This document shows, piece by piece, positions 12,071 to 22,786 of a stretch of DNA of 64,000 nt (position 1 is the first letter of the stretch; every line of letters begins with the position of its first letter). Under the pieces are notes generated by a model that saw nothing but the letters and a program-made list of their open reading frames with translations, was not told the origin of the DNA and did not search any database. The stretch comes from Zygnema cylindricum (lineage: Eukaryota; Streptophyta; Zygnematophyceae; Zygnematales; Zygnemataceae). Location of the stretch: NCBI GenBank assembly GCA_037447655.1, contig JBBHKE010001666.1, forward strand, positions 1 to 64,000, read 5' to 3'. The position numbers were made by a program, and so were the translations under genes.

Positions 12071-13124
12071 TGTAGAAATTAATGGTACATTTTTAGTATT
12101 TTCTAGGTCTAAATAGAAATATAGAAAGAAGCCGAGGCAGTCTACCTCTTACTTCTCTCTCCAAACTCTCAAACTTGTCGCAATCACTGAGAAATTGGAG
12201 AGGGAGCTTGAGCCATGGCTACCTAGGCTATCCAGAGGTTTACAGGAAATTTATATTAGTTAGGGTTTATTTATTTAAAAGGAATGTGCCGGCGACAGGA
12301 ATTGATCCTGGTACCTACCGGCCGGCAGACTAGAAGTAACCGGTAGCCTTAGCCGTTAACTCTAGGAATAACATTACGTAGTATATAATTTGATATTTAT
12401 TTAAACACGTAAACGTAGGATAAATCATTTAACTGTAATTGTTTACGGTATACATAGATCCGGTAATGTATAAGTACGGAATACGGTACGAGCAAGAAAT
12501 CAATACCGCGCATTTATTTCTTAAGTGAAACGAATACCGCGCATGTATTTATTACGGCTACGATTAATTCGATTCTAATCGGACGGCCGGAATTAGCGCC
12601 GAGATCGCGGAAGAAGATTTCGGCGGTTTGTGGCCATCGCCACATCGGATGATGCGTGACAAAATTACATTGGATCGTGGAATCTCCCGAGATTATGGCA
12701 CCGAATCCGGATATGACATGTGTCGACATTTAGGCCATGTCGTACAATGTCCGTACATAAAGTACACCGGCAGCTGTACTTTTGCGTACGGAACTATATT
12801 CTGATTGGTTCCGTACATCAGTAGATAGAGTCTGTGAGAGAGATAGAACTTAGAAAAATTAGGAGATAGGACCCTCTCTCCCAGAGAGCTTCTATACAAA
12901 AGGTCAACTTTGACCCTCTATAACTTACTGCTTAGGGGAGCAAATTCACGATTTTTTTTGCTATCGACTCAAGGGAGTCTTCTCTTCACAAGGGTGAAGT
13001 TGGTCAGAGTTTTTGTTTGCCAGGGTGGTAGTTATTTTTGCTGAAACACAAAGGGGTTAGGGTTATCTTAGAGGCTTCTTGGAAGCTGTCCACTCTGAGG
13101 ACTTATGGAGGTCTCAGAGTTTCA
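12071..13124 (+). repeat. Element C 5' LTR
   Basis: TGTAGAAATTAATGG ... GAGTTTCA. A TATA-like box (CTTCTATACAAAAGG) ends near 12902, directly followed by the inverted W-box-like GGTCAACTTTGACC. The gag ATG (13105-13107) sits 18 bases before the LTR end, in the loop of CTCTGAG...CTCAGAG. Confidence 0.95.
12929..12999 (+). promoter_or_regulatory. Putative RNA leader: three tandem hairpins with AGGG/AAGG tetraloops
   Basis: Stem-loops read directly: TGCTT-AGGG-GAGCA (12929-12942), GACTC-AAGG-GAGTC (12966-12979) and CTTCAC-AAGG-GTGAAG (12984-12999), downstream of the TATA-like box and so probably in the transcript. The same array is in every related LTR of this window with compensatory stem changes (see findings). 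The role is unknown; packaging or dimerisation is an inference. Confidence 0.7.
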
Positions 13125-14647
13125 GGTTATGGGCCCACCCTCTCACGTACCAATCTTTAATAAAACTGGCTTCATATACTGGTAAAGTATGATGATACGA
13201 GCTCTATGCCAAAAAAGGTTTTGGGGGATAGTGACTGGACGCTTGGGGCGTCCATCAAGTCTTGGAATCCCTTCGGGTTTGAAGGAAGCAGATTCACAAA
13301 GAAAGTAGGTCCATCTTCAACGGAGGAGACAAAGGAAGGAGAGGTGGTCGACAAAGGAAAGGAGAAGGAGGCGACCACACCAATAACAACTGGTTCGGCA
13401 TTCATGTCACCTATTCCGAGGAACGAGGAGAATGATACTCAAACCTGGGACTTCAACAATATGGCGGCAAAGCACTTCATCCTACGTCATCTCACTCAAG
13501 GACTTGCATGTCCTCATTTGCAAGTAGAAAGGGCATCCGATCTTTGGATGGCTCTCATAGAGATGTACCGAAGTGGTACGATCCAGCAACAATTGTTGGC
13601 TGATCAGAAAGTTAATGAGTATGTATACAAAGGGGGGAAAATGTTGGATTTTTGCAATGAGCTTGCTACACTTTTCATGGAGCTAGAGAGTGCCGGAAAA
13701 GATTTTAGTGAAAAAGAAAAGGTTAACTGTTTACTGATGAAGTTACCCGATGAGTTCGAGATCATAGTAAACCGTGTGTAGGACTTGCCGGACTCAAGGT
13801 GGATATGGAACTTAGTGGTAGGGATGATTCTCGTCCGCGAGAATACGATTGAGATCCGAAGAGGAGGAAAGAGTGGCCAAGCCTTGGCAACTGCGACCGA
13901 TTGGAGGAACAAGGATTCCCGGAAAACGGTCAAAAACTATGGCGGGAGGGAGCAGAAAAATCAGACCGACGAGTTCGGACCAAGGGCACCCAAAGGTTTA
14001 TGTCATTTTTGTAAGAAACCAGGGCACTATATGGCAGAGTGCACTAAACTAACCGAGCTTCGGTTAAAGGAGGGGCAGACCGGTGGTACCCGGAGAAGAA
14101 AGAAAAAGGCCCTTGTGACACAAGTACATGATGCGAAATCCGAGGACGAGGACGATGAGCTCCTTTTGGATGAGGAGTTGGAGGCAAAAAACGAGGTCAA
14201 AATACCACGAAGGCAGGAATATGTTTATGGTGGATTGAAAGGTGAAGCAGGCTGGAGTGTAGATTCAGGTGCCTCCATGCACATGTGTAAGGATAGGCAC
14301 CTGTTCACTAAGATAAGAAATATTCCCACCGTAGAGATAGAGTACGGGGATGGAAGGATAGTCACCACTACTTTTGTAGGATCGGTAGATTTGAAAGTGT
14401 GAGTATAAGGAAAGACATCTATAGTAACATTCTCCGATGTATTGTTTATTCCGGAGCTGAACAAAAACCTCATCTCTACATCCGTATTAGATGATAAGGA
14501 TTTTTTTACTAGCACTAGGGAAGGAGTCTTTACTGCTAGTTTTGAGGAGATGTCTATTTCATTGCTGAGAAAGGTAGCCATGGGATATTTAGGCTGGTTT
14601 TAAGTAATGAAAAGAAGAAACTTTATTATGCTGGTGTTCATGATATT
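13105..14647 (+). pseudogene. Element C Gag and protease (decayed)
   Basis: Translation from the LTR-internal ATG (13105) gives MEVSEFQVMGPPSHVPIF and hits a TAA after FIYW (about 13183). The frame then reopens through the capsid-like region (FNNMAAKHFILRHLTQGLA), stops at a CAG-to-TAG change (13779-13781), and resumes with zinc knuckle CHFCKKPGHYMAEC (about 14003-14044) and protease WSVDSGASMHMC (about 14253-14288). It is broken again at 14400 and by a frameshift near 14550. The catalytic DSG is intact but no continuous protein is possible. Confidence 0.9.
13125..13139 (+). promoter_or_regulatory. Element C primer-binding site: half-tRNA (initiator Met anticodon arm)
   Basis: GGTTATGGGCCCACC directly abuts the 5' LTR. 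It is complementary to the anticodon stem-loop of eukaryotic initiator tRNA-Met (GGTGGGCCCATAACC in DNA letters) over 15 bases. Drosophila copia and yeast Ty5 prime from this internal site using a cleaved tRNA half. The ATG within it pairs with the CAU anticodon and is in frame with gag. Confidence 0.88.
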
Positions 14648-15925
14648 ATGATGTGGCATAAGAGGCTTGGGCATGTGAATTTAGACAAGTTAAGAAAGAT
14701 GAAAAAGATGGGAGTGGTGGAAGGGATTAAGTTTAGTGAGAATGATAATATAAGTGATTGTAGTGGATGTGCTCAAGGTAAAACACACAAATTACCCTTT
14801 CCTAAAACAGCCACCTATAAGGGAGAAAAAATTATAGATCTAGTACACACAGATATTTGGGGACCGGCTAAAGTGCCCTTACCGGGGTGGAAAAGATTTA
14901 TGATGACTATCACTGATGATTGGTCTCGGTATTCCCGAGTGTATTTTTTGAAAAACAAGTCCGAAGCTCAGGATTGTTTTAGACAATATAAAGAATGGAG
15001 CGAAAAACTTCATGAAACTCCAATCAAGAGAATAAGGAGTGACAATGGTGGAGAGTATACTTCTAACCAGTTTGAGGATTTTCTGAGGGAAGATGGGGTC
15101 CAACACCAAAAGACAGTTCCAGAAAACCCGGAACAGAATGGGGTAGCTGAAAGGTTAAATAGAACATTAAGTGATAGTGCTAGAAGTATGTTGTCGGATA
15201 AAAAGATAGTAAAAAGGTTTTGGGCAAAACCAATGAACTGTGCCAATTACCTCAAAAATAGAGTTCTTACTTCAGCTATAAAAGATCAAACACAATATGA
15301 GAGATGGACAGGCCGAACACCAGACATATCTCACTTAAAGGTTTTCGGCAGTCAAGTATTCAGTCTAGATACAGATCGGTCTAATTGGAAGCTAGATCCT
15401 AAAGGAAAACCGGGATACTTATTAGGATATGATAAGGATATTAAAGGATATAGAGTTTATGATCTAAAAAGAGAAGATATAATCTTAATAAAGCATCTAG
15501 TAGTTATGGATGAAGGAAAGTCTGTGGATCCCTTCAAATATAAAAAGTCAGTAAAAATCAGATTTGAGTCAGAAAATTCCGATGACATTGAGCTTCCTAA
15601 CTATCCAGGTTTTAGAGAAGATGACATTCTTGCAGATACAAATCAGACCGAAAACGACTCGGTTGTGGAAACTCCAGTGACAACTCTACCCGAAGCGGAA
15701 GACGTAGTGGAAATTCATTCGGAATCAAGGGATAGGGGAGAAGCCGAGTTTGTTCGAAAGAATCCACGAGAACCATCTATTCCGGCCTCAGATTTTGAGG
15801 GAGAAAGGAGAAGTAGCAAAAGACTGCAAGAAAAACAGGTTAATAACAAGGTAACTAAACTATCTTATCAAGATGAACCTCAAACTTATGGAGAGGCGAT
15901 GACTTGTCCAGAAAGAAACCGGTAG
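14648..15925 (+). pseudogene. Element C GAG-pre-integrase and integrase
   Basis: A 425-codon open stretch. The zinc-binding HHCC-type N-terminus (MMWHKRLGHVNLDKL ... CSGCAQGKTH) is followed by the integrase core with all three acidic residues (HTDIWGP, RSDNGGEYTS, EQNGVAERLNR) and the Copia C-terminal core (VFGSQVFSLD, GYRVYDLK). An acidic linker to RT follows. The stop at 15923-15925 is a TGG-to-TAG change in the sequence that in relatives leads into RT. This is the longest intact module of element C. Confidence 0.92.
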
Positions 15926-17446
15926 AAGACAGCCATCAATGAGGAGATGGCCTCAATTATGGCAGCCGATACTTGGGAGCTGGTGGATTGTCCACCTAAC
16001 CGAAAACCAATCGTTTGTAAGTGGGTTTTCAAATTAAAACTGAACCCAGATAACACAATCGAGCGCTACAAGGCCCGATTAGTGGCAAAGGGATTTACAC
16101 AAAAGAGGGAATTGACTACGAGGAAACCTTTGCCCCGGTGGTCAGATTTCCCTCCGTTCGCATACTTCTCAGCTTGGTTGCAGCGAAAGACATAGAAGTG
16201 CACCAGATGGACATCAAGACAACCTTTTTGCATGGAGAATTGGAAGAGGAGATCTTTATGCAACAACCCGAAGGGTTTGTGGAGGAAGGAGAGGAGAGTA
16301 AGGTATGCCGGCTGATTAAATCTCTTTATGGCTTGAAACAGGCGCCTCGACAGTGGAATAAGAAGTTTGATGAGTTTATTACCGGTCAGGGATATATCCG
16401 GATCAGCTCAGATCAGTCAATCTATGTTTTCGAAGATGAGGAAGGTTTTATATTTATTGCAATTTATGTTGATGATTTACTTGCTTAAATAAATCAATGG
16501 AAAAAATTAATAAACTGAAAACATATCTTAAGGGGAGATTTGAAATGAAGGATATGGGGGAAGCAAAACATATTTTGGGAATTGAAGTAGAGAGAGAACG
16601 AAAAAGAAAAATTATAAGATTGACTCAAAATGAAGCAATAGGGAACATGCTTGAAAAATTTCAAATTGATAAAGCTAATAGTTGTACAACTCCAATGAAG
16701 TTGAAGAAGGGAAGTGAGGGGAGTGAGGAAGAAGGAGTCATAGTCTTAGACGAGGAATTATCTCTTGAAGAACAGAAGTTCATGCAGACTATTCCTTATA
16801 GACAAGTAGTGGGAATTCTAATCTATTTTATGAATTGTACCCGGCCGAATTTAGCTGCAGCTGTAGGAGTGCTGAGTAGAAGTCTAAATGCTCCCACTAA
16901 GAGGGATTGGGAGGCAGCTAAGAGAGTCCTTAGATACTTGATAGGAACTAGGGATATATGGTTGCATTTGGGTGGGGAGAATACTGACATCACTACTTGG
17001 AGTGATTCCAGTTATGGTGATGCTCCGATGAGGAGATGCACTTCTGGATATGTATTATATGTGGGTGATGGGGCTTGCTGTTAGAGTAGCAAACAGCAAA
17101 AGGTAATTGCTAAGTCCACCATGAAGGCTGAGTATATGGCCTCTTGCTCGGCTGTAAAAGAATTGATGTGGGTCAAGTCTTTGCTTGGTGAGCTTGGTCA
17201 CCTTAAAAGTGGTGTGCAGAATTTTTTTTGTGATAATCAGGCAACAATCGCTATTTCTGCCAATCCTAAACATCATTTTAAATCCAAACACATGGACATC
17301 AAACTCAGCTTTGTTAGAGAAAAAGTAGAAAACAAAATAATCAGTTAAGAGTACAGACCAGATAGTGAGATGGTAGCAAATATGATGACCAAACCTGTGC
17401 CTTCCCCTAAGCTGATTTTCTGCAGGGAGAAGTGCGGTCTGAATTA
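15926..17446 (+). pseudogene. Element C reverse transcriptase and RNase H (decayed)
   Basis: [23 protein letters not shown] (about 16018), a one-base loss near 16105 shifting frame, HQMDIKTTFLHGELEEEIF (about 16203) and active site IYVDDLLA (about 16465; YVDD intact). The frame ends at 16486-16488. RNase H: WSDSSYGDAPMRRCTSGYVLY (about 17000), stop at 17082-17084 (TGG to TAG), KAEYMASCSAVKELMWVKSLL, DNQATIAI, and SKHMDIKLSFVRE. Stops and shifts prevent a full polyprotein. Confidence 0.9.
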
Positions 17447-17457
17447 AAGATTCACTA

Positions 17458-17471
17458 GAAAATAAGGGGAG
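17458..17471 (+). promoter_or_regulatory. Element C polypurine tract
   Basis: AAAATAAGGGGAG immediately precedes the 3' LTR TG at 17472. It primes plus-strand DNA synthesis. The same tract precedes the 3' LTRs of A, B and D with small changes. Confidence 0.88.
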
Positions 17472-18523
17472 TGTAGAAATTAATGGTACATTTTTAGTAT
17501 TTTCTAGGTCTAAATAGAAATATAGAAAGAAGCCGAGGCAGTCTACCTCTAACTTCTCTCTCCAAACTCTGAAACTTGTCGTAATCACTGAGAAATTGGA
17601 GAGGGAGCTAGAGCCATGGCTACCTAGGCTATCCAGAGGTTTACGGGAAATTTATATTAGTTTGGGTTTATTTATTTAAAAGGAATGTGCCGGCGACAGG
17701 AATTGATCCTGGTACTTACCGGCCGGCAGACTAGAAGTAACCGGTAGCCTTAGCCGTTAACTCTAGAAATAACATAATTAGTATATAATTTGATATTTAT
17801 TTAAACACGTAAACGTAGGATAAATCATTTAACTGTAATTGTTTACGGTATACATAGATCCGGTAATGTATAAGTACGAAATACGGTACGAACAAGAAAT
17901 CAATACTGCGCATTTATTTCTTAAGTGAAACGAATACCGCGCATGTATTTATTACGGCTACGATTAAATTCGATTTTAATCGGACAGCCGGAATTAGCGC
18001 CGAGATCGCGGAAGAAGATTTCGGCGGTTTGTGGCCATCGCCACATCCGATGACGCGTGGCGAAATTACATTGGATCGTGGAATCTCCGGAGATTATGGC
18101 ACCGAATCCGGATATGACATGTGTCGACATTTAGGCCATGTCGTACAATGTCCGTACATAAAGTACACCGGCAGCTGTACTTTTGCGTACAGAACTGTAT
18201 TCTGATTGGTTCCGTACATCAGTAGATAGAGTCTGTGAGAGAGATAGGACTTAGAAAAATTAGAGAAAGGACCCTCTCTCCCAAAGAGCTTCTGTACAAA
18301 AGGCCAACTTTGACCCTCCATAACTTACTGCTCAGAGGAGCAAATTCACAGATTCTTTTTGCTATCGACTCAGGGGAGTCTTGTCTCCACAGGGGTGAAG
18401 TTAGCCAGTTTTTGTCTGCTAAGGTGACAGTTATTTTTGAAGAAACAAAAAGGGGTCAGGGTTATCCTAGAGGCTTCTTGGAAGCTGTCCACTCTGAGGA
18501 CTTATGGAGGTCTCTGAGTTTCA
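17472..18523 (+). repeat. Element C 3' LTR
   Basis: Pairs with 12071-13124. It is followed by the TTCTC target duplication and then directly by element A gag sequence. Its GACTC-AGGG-GAGTC hairpin (18367-18380) is perfect; CTCCAC/GTGAAG (18385-18400) carries one mismatch. Confidence 0.95.
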
Positions 18524-18528
18524 TTCTC

Positions 18529-19240
18529 CCGAACAAGAATCATCCCTACCACTGAGTTCCATATCCACCTTAAGTCCGGCAAGTCGTGCACACGGTTGAC
18601 TATGTTCTCGAACTCATCGGGTAACATCATTTGTAAACAGTTAACCTTTTTCTTTTTCACTAAAATATTTTCCTTCACTCTCTAGCTCCATGAAGAGTGT
18701 AGCAAGCTCATTGCAAAAATCCAACATCTTCCCCCCTTTGTATACATATTCCTTAACTTTTTGATCAGCCAACTGTTGTTGCTGAATCGTACCACTTCGG
18801 TACATCTCTATGAGAGCCATCCACAGATCGGATGCCCTTTCTACCTGCAAATGAGGACATGCAAGTCCTTGAGTGAGATGGCGTAGGATAAAGTGCTTTG
18901 CCGCCATATTGTTGAAGTCCCAGGTTTGAGTATCATTCTCCTCGTTCTTCGGAATAGGTGACATGAATGCTAAACTAGTTGTTATTGGTGTGGTCGTCTC
19001 CATCTCCCTTCCTTTGTGCACCACCTCTCCTTCCTTTGTCTCCTCCGTTGAAGATAGACCTACTTTCTTTGTGATTCTGCTTCCTTCAAACCCTGGAGGG
19101 ATTCCTAGACATGATGGATGCCCCAATCGTCCACGCACTATCCCCCAAAACCTTTTTTCGCATAGAGCTCCTATCATCATACTTTCCCAGTATATAAAGC
19201 CATTTCCATTAAAGATGGGTACCCTAGAGGGTGCGCCCAT
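18529..19240 (-). pseudogene. Element A Gag N-terminal part
   Basis: On the minus strand an open frame of about 200 codons starts at an ATG inside the primer site (19238-19240): MGAPSRVPIFNGNGFIYWESMM, then FNNMAAKHFILRHLTQGLACPHLQVERASDLWMAL. It runs to near 18641 and then decays to the element C junction. The LTR-internal ATG is useless here, since it reads ATG GAG GTC TGA, so the primer-site ATG would be the only gag start left. The zinc knuckle is on the far side of element C. Confidence 0.88.
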
Positions 19241-19244
19241 AACG

Positions 19245-20304
19245 TGAAACTCTCAGACCTCCATAAGGCCTCAGAGTGGACAGCTTCCAAGAAGCCTCTA
19301 GGATAACCTTGACCCCTTTGTGTTTCAGCAATAATTACTGCCACCTTGGCAAAGAAAAACTATGACCACTTTTACATTTGTGAAGGCAAGACTCCCCTGA
19401 GTCGATAGCAAAAAAAATCTTTGAATTTGCTCCCTTGAGCAGTAAGTTATGGAGGGTCAAAGTTGACATTTTGTACAAAAGCTCTCTGGGAGAGAGGGTC
19501 CTATCTACCAATTTTTCTAAGTCCTATCTCTCTCACAAACTCTATCTACTGATGTACGGACCAATCATATTACTCCTCCGTACACAAAAGTACAACTGCC
19601 GGTGTACTTTCTGTATGAATACTGTACGACATGTCCGAAATGTCGACACGTGGTATATCCGAATTCGCTCCTTTAATCCCCGGAGATGCCGCAATCCAAT
19701 GTCTTTTTGCCACGAGTCATCCGATGTGGCGATGACCACAAACCGCCGAAATCCTCTTCAGTGATCTTGGCATTCATTCCGGCCATCCGATTAAATGCAT
19801 ATTTAATCGTAGCCATAATAAATACCTACGCGGTATTCGTTTCGTTATCAAAACAAATGCGCGGTACTTGTTCCTTGTCCGTACCTTTAATCCGTACTTT
19901 TACCTAACTCGATCTATATATCCCGTACGCAGTTGCAGTTAAATGATTTATTCAACGTAATTATATATAAATAATTATCAAACCCTGTACTATGTATCCT
20001 TCGATTTAGACATAACGGTTAGGACTACCGGCTACCGGCTATCTTTCATTCCGTAGGGACCAGGATCAAATCTTGATTCTGACGCCAATCCTTTTAGTAA
20101 AAAAACCGATAAATAAACTAATCTATTTCCCGTAAATCATAAGATAGCCTTTGCAGCCATGGCTCTTGCTTCCACTCCAACTTCTCAGTGACTGCGACAA
20201 GTGTGGGAGTTGGAGAGAGAAGTTAGAGATAGACTGCCTCGGCTTCTTTCTATATTTTAATTTAGACATAGAAAATACTTAAAAGGAAACCATTAATTTC
20301 TACA
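19245..20304 (-). repeat. Element A 5' LTR
   Basis: TGTAGAAATTAATGG ... TTTCA in element orientation, 1,060 bp, with target duplication TATTC just outside (20305-20309). The primer site on the minus strand at 19230-19244 reads CGTTATGGGCGCACC, a two-mismatch version of the half-tRNA site. Confidence 0.94.
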
Positions 20305-20309
20305 TATTC

Positions 20310-21299
20310 TAATTTCGGCTTTAACGCTAATTTGGGGACAACAAAAATGGAATATTCTCCGTACGATTATACACATTAATATGTGTAACCGTACACAAAC
20401 CTAAAAATTGTACGTCGGCGCCAAATCGAGTATCCGTACTGATGATACAATTTTACGGCGGTTACGTGTCAATGCTATACCGCGTAACGTAAAGTTTAAT
20501 TAAAGTTTTTTTTGTTTAACGTTTACAGAAATGGTTAACATGTCACGCCATTTCTACGCGTAACTTGGATGTTTGGCCGTAGTTCCGTTCGTCCGTATCT
20601 CATTTATTTTAATTACGTCCCTTTTGGGTAGTTTTATTAGCGTTAAGTATGCTAATATGTGTCTTAATTGTAATAAGTGTGTTACCTTGTCTGTCTTTCA
20701 GATGTCTCACCTGTATTAACGTCAACGTTGTCATGTATTAGAGTAAGTGTTGACACTAAAATGAACCATAAAGTACATAATGACCAACCACATAATAATT
20801 CACGTCACGTGATTGGCCGCTAAAGATTTCACCTGTCCGATTTTTTATCCACGCAAACATTATGGTTTTTTTTACGGTGCAACACAACACGCCTGTCTTA
20901 CCCGTTGCCTTTCCAAGAAAGATTCGTACATTCAATGAGCTGCCACGTTTTCTCACACCTTTTTCATGAAAAATGTCCATTGTCGACCACGTGCATACTC
21001 TCACGTTGGAAACTGACGCAAATTTTAAAACATTCCCGCTATCACCGTGTCGTATTTAAAATCGAAATATTTGACTTTCAAACTAAATATTTGATTTAAA
21101 ATTTTGAATGTTCAAATTTTGGCCAAGCTTTTCGCTCATTTTTTTCACAAAAGATTCCCTTCCCTTCCTATATATACTCATCTTTAACACCAACAATGCC
21201 ACTTTTTTCCCTCCCTTTGCATCTACCTTTGTTGTTCCATCTTATATTTGTTGCTTAATCTTTATATTTGACCAATTGTCGTCACTATCTTAAAAAAAT
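20310..21299. other. Intergenic DNA with a candidate promoter
   Basis: No gene recognised. The stretch continues the pre-insertion sequence interrupted at 3133. From about 21060 it is AT-rich and contains TATATATA at 21169-21176, about 125 bp upstream of the ATG at 21300; this could be the promoter of the split ORF below. Everything else is unassigned. Confidence 0.4.
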
Positions 21300-22486
21300 A
21301 TGTGGCCCATTACCATCTTTTTGGCGGCGAAAGCCAAAGCTCCCGCTGTATTTTTCCCACATCTGGTTGAGGAGGAGATGGAGTGGGACGAGAAAGAGGG
21401 ACAGGGAGAGGCACGTGAAGGGATGGGATCACAAAATGATGACACCCTCATGGAAGATGGTGGTGGAATTTTGTGTCCTCCATTGGACTACAGAATACAG
21501 GAAGCCTCTAGATAGTATTTAATTAACCCACTTCAAGCCACAACCACTATTGTCCAAGAAGGCAAACTCACAATTTGACTGCACCGTTGTGCAGCCTGGA
21601 CTCCTATGAGTCCGTAGCAAAAAGAATGACTGAAAACGGCCAACCAACCGATAAGTTATGGGTCGGCAAAAATGCCAAGTTTATACAAACTTTCAAAGGG
21701 AGTGAGGTACCTATCTACCAAATTCTCTAAGTCCTAAATCCCTCTCACAACCCCTATCTATTGAAGTACGAACCAATCAGATCATTGTAGGGTACAGAAA
21801 AGTACAATGGCCGATGTACTTTCTGTATAACCTATGTACGGCAACGCCATTAAGTGGACGCGTGTCCACTTTTAACTTGTTCTTATGTTCGTCGAAATTC
21901 TTGCGACCAAATGTCATCCCTCTGCGTGGTGCCACATCATGCCACGTTCATAAACGCCAAAGTGACCATTCCGCGATCTCGGCAGTGATATACACCGTCG
22001 AATTAAATCCGACATTGAATGTCCGCTGTCAAAACAAATGTCCGATTCATTTGTTTTCGTGCGAGATAATGTTCGCACTATATAATACTTGGTTCTATGT
22101 TCCTTCGTTCCTCATTTTGTTGATCGAATTCATGGTTGTAACACTGTTTAAATATATATCAAACAAAGTGTATCCTAACGGACTTCTACGACAGACCGGC
22201 TAGAGCTAACCACCCTCTCTATCCCTCAATGACTACGACAAGTATGGTGGGTAGAAAGAGGAGGTGGCGACAGGGTGTTCGCCTTTTTCCTTCTTCTATT
22301 TGTACTAAATTTAGACCTAGAAAATACCATATAAAATTAATAATTTCAACAGGTGGGTTAGATTTTGGCTCACCCCCAAATTCACCTCCAGACTCACCGC
22401 GTGTGGACCATGGTATTAGGCCTGTGGTGAGACGCAAGCTCCAACACGTGTCCACAAAAGCTGCACGCGTTCGTGTAATCAATTAG
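21300..22486 (+). pseudogene. Unrecognised 97-codon ORF split by a solo LTR
   Basis: The ORF runs 21300-21463, is interrupted by a solo LTR with a GGTGG target duplication, and resumes at 22357 in the same frame to a TAG at 22484-22486. Skipping the LTR and one target copy leaves 294 bases, 98 codons with stop. The left part is hydrophobic then acidic (LVEEEMEWDEKEGQG); the right part is proline- then arginine-rich (SPPNSPPDSP, RPVVRRKLQHV). The frame stays open beyond the TAG as MIADCNENGKKCVIPRTFNKF up to a possible splice donor (ACAG|GTGAAT, about 22564), so the TAG may itself be a lesion. It may be an exon of the DNA transposon at 24-28 kb. Function unknown. Confidence 0.45.
21464..22351 (-). 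repeat. Solo LTR, element D type
   Basis: An 888-bp LTR with TG...CA ends in minus orientation and a perfect GGTGG target duplication (21459-21463, 22352-22356). It is similar along its length to the element D LTRs (about 47264-48254 and 53051-54046). It contains TATA (TGTATAAAC on minus, about 21683), GGCATTTTTGCC beside it, and hairpins GGACTC-ATAG-GAGTCC and CTGCAC-AACG-GTGCAG (about 21580-21612). No internal sequence remains, the product of LTR-LTR recombination. Confidence 0.92.
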
Positions 22487-22786
22487 ATGATTGCGGATTG
22501 TAATGAAAACGGGAAAAAATGCGTTATACCGAGGACCTTCAACAAGTTTCCTGAACACTTTACAGGTGAATATAATATAAGTAAGCAATATTACCTTTTT
22601 ATTCTTACCTTATATGAGTTTTTACATCTGCTTAAATTGTGTGTCTCAATATAGTATTCGCTTATAATATGACATTTTGTTTACCTCTACCTTTATGTGT
22701 TCGTTTCAATTTATATATATATCTTCATCGCCCCCACCACATTTTCTTAATGTTGATTTGTTTGATCCTCGTGCACCGTCGTCAAA

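Larger units (their letters stand above)
12071..18523 (+). mobile_element. Copia element C, inserted in element A gag
   Basis: A full-length 6,453-bp element on the plus strand with a perfect TTCTC target duplication (12066-12070, 18524-18528). LTRs are 1,054 and 1,052 bp; by eye they differ at roughly 4-5% of positions. It has a half-tRNA primer site, all Copia domains in order and the polypurine tract AAAATAAGGGGAG. It is defective through nonsense and frameshift changes, several of them TGG to TAG. It shares its LTR subfamily with A and F. Confidence 0.95.
3134..20304 (-). mobile_element. Copia element A (host of two nested insertions)
   Basis: A Ty1/Copia LTR retrotransposon on the minus strand, flanked by a perfect 5-bp target duplication TATTC (3129-3133 and 20305-20309). 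Its LTRs (3134-4193 and 19245-20304) are each 1,060 bp. The domain order on the minus strand, gag - protease - integrase - RT - RNase H, defines Copia. Elements B and C, each with its own target duplication, interrupt integrase and gag; without them about 6.5 kb remains. All reading frames are broken and the RT motif reads YVDN rather than YVDD, so it is dead. Its LTRs differ from each other more than those of B or C by eye, consistent with being the oldest of the three. Confidence 0.95.
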
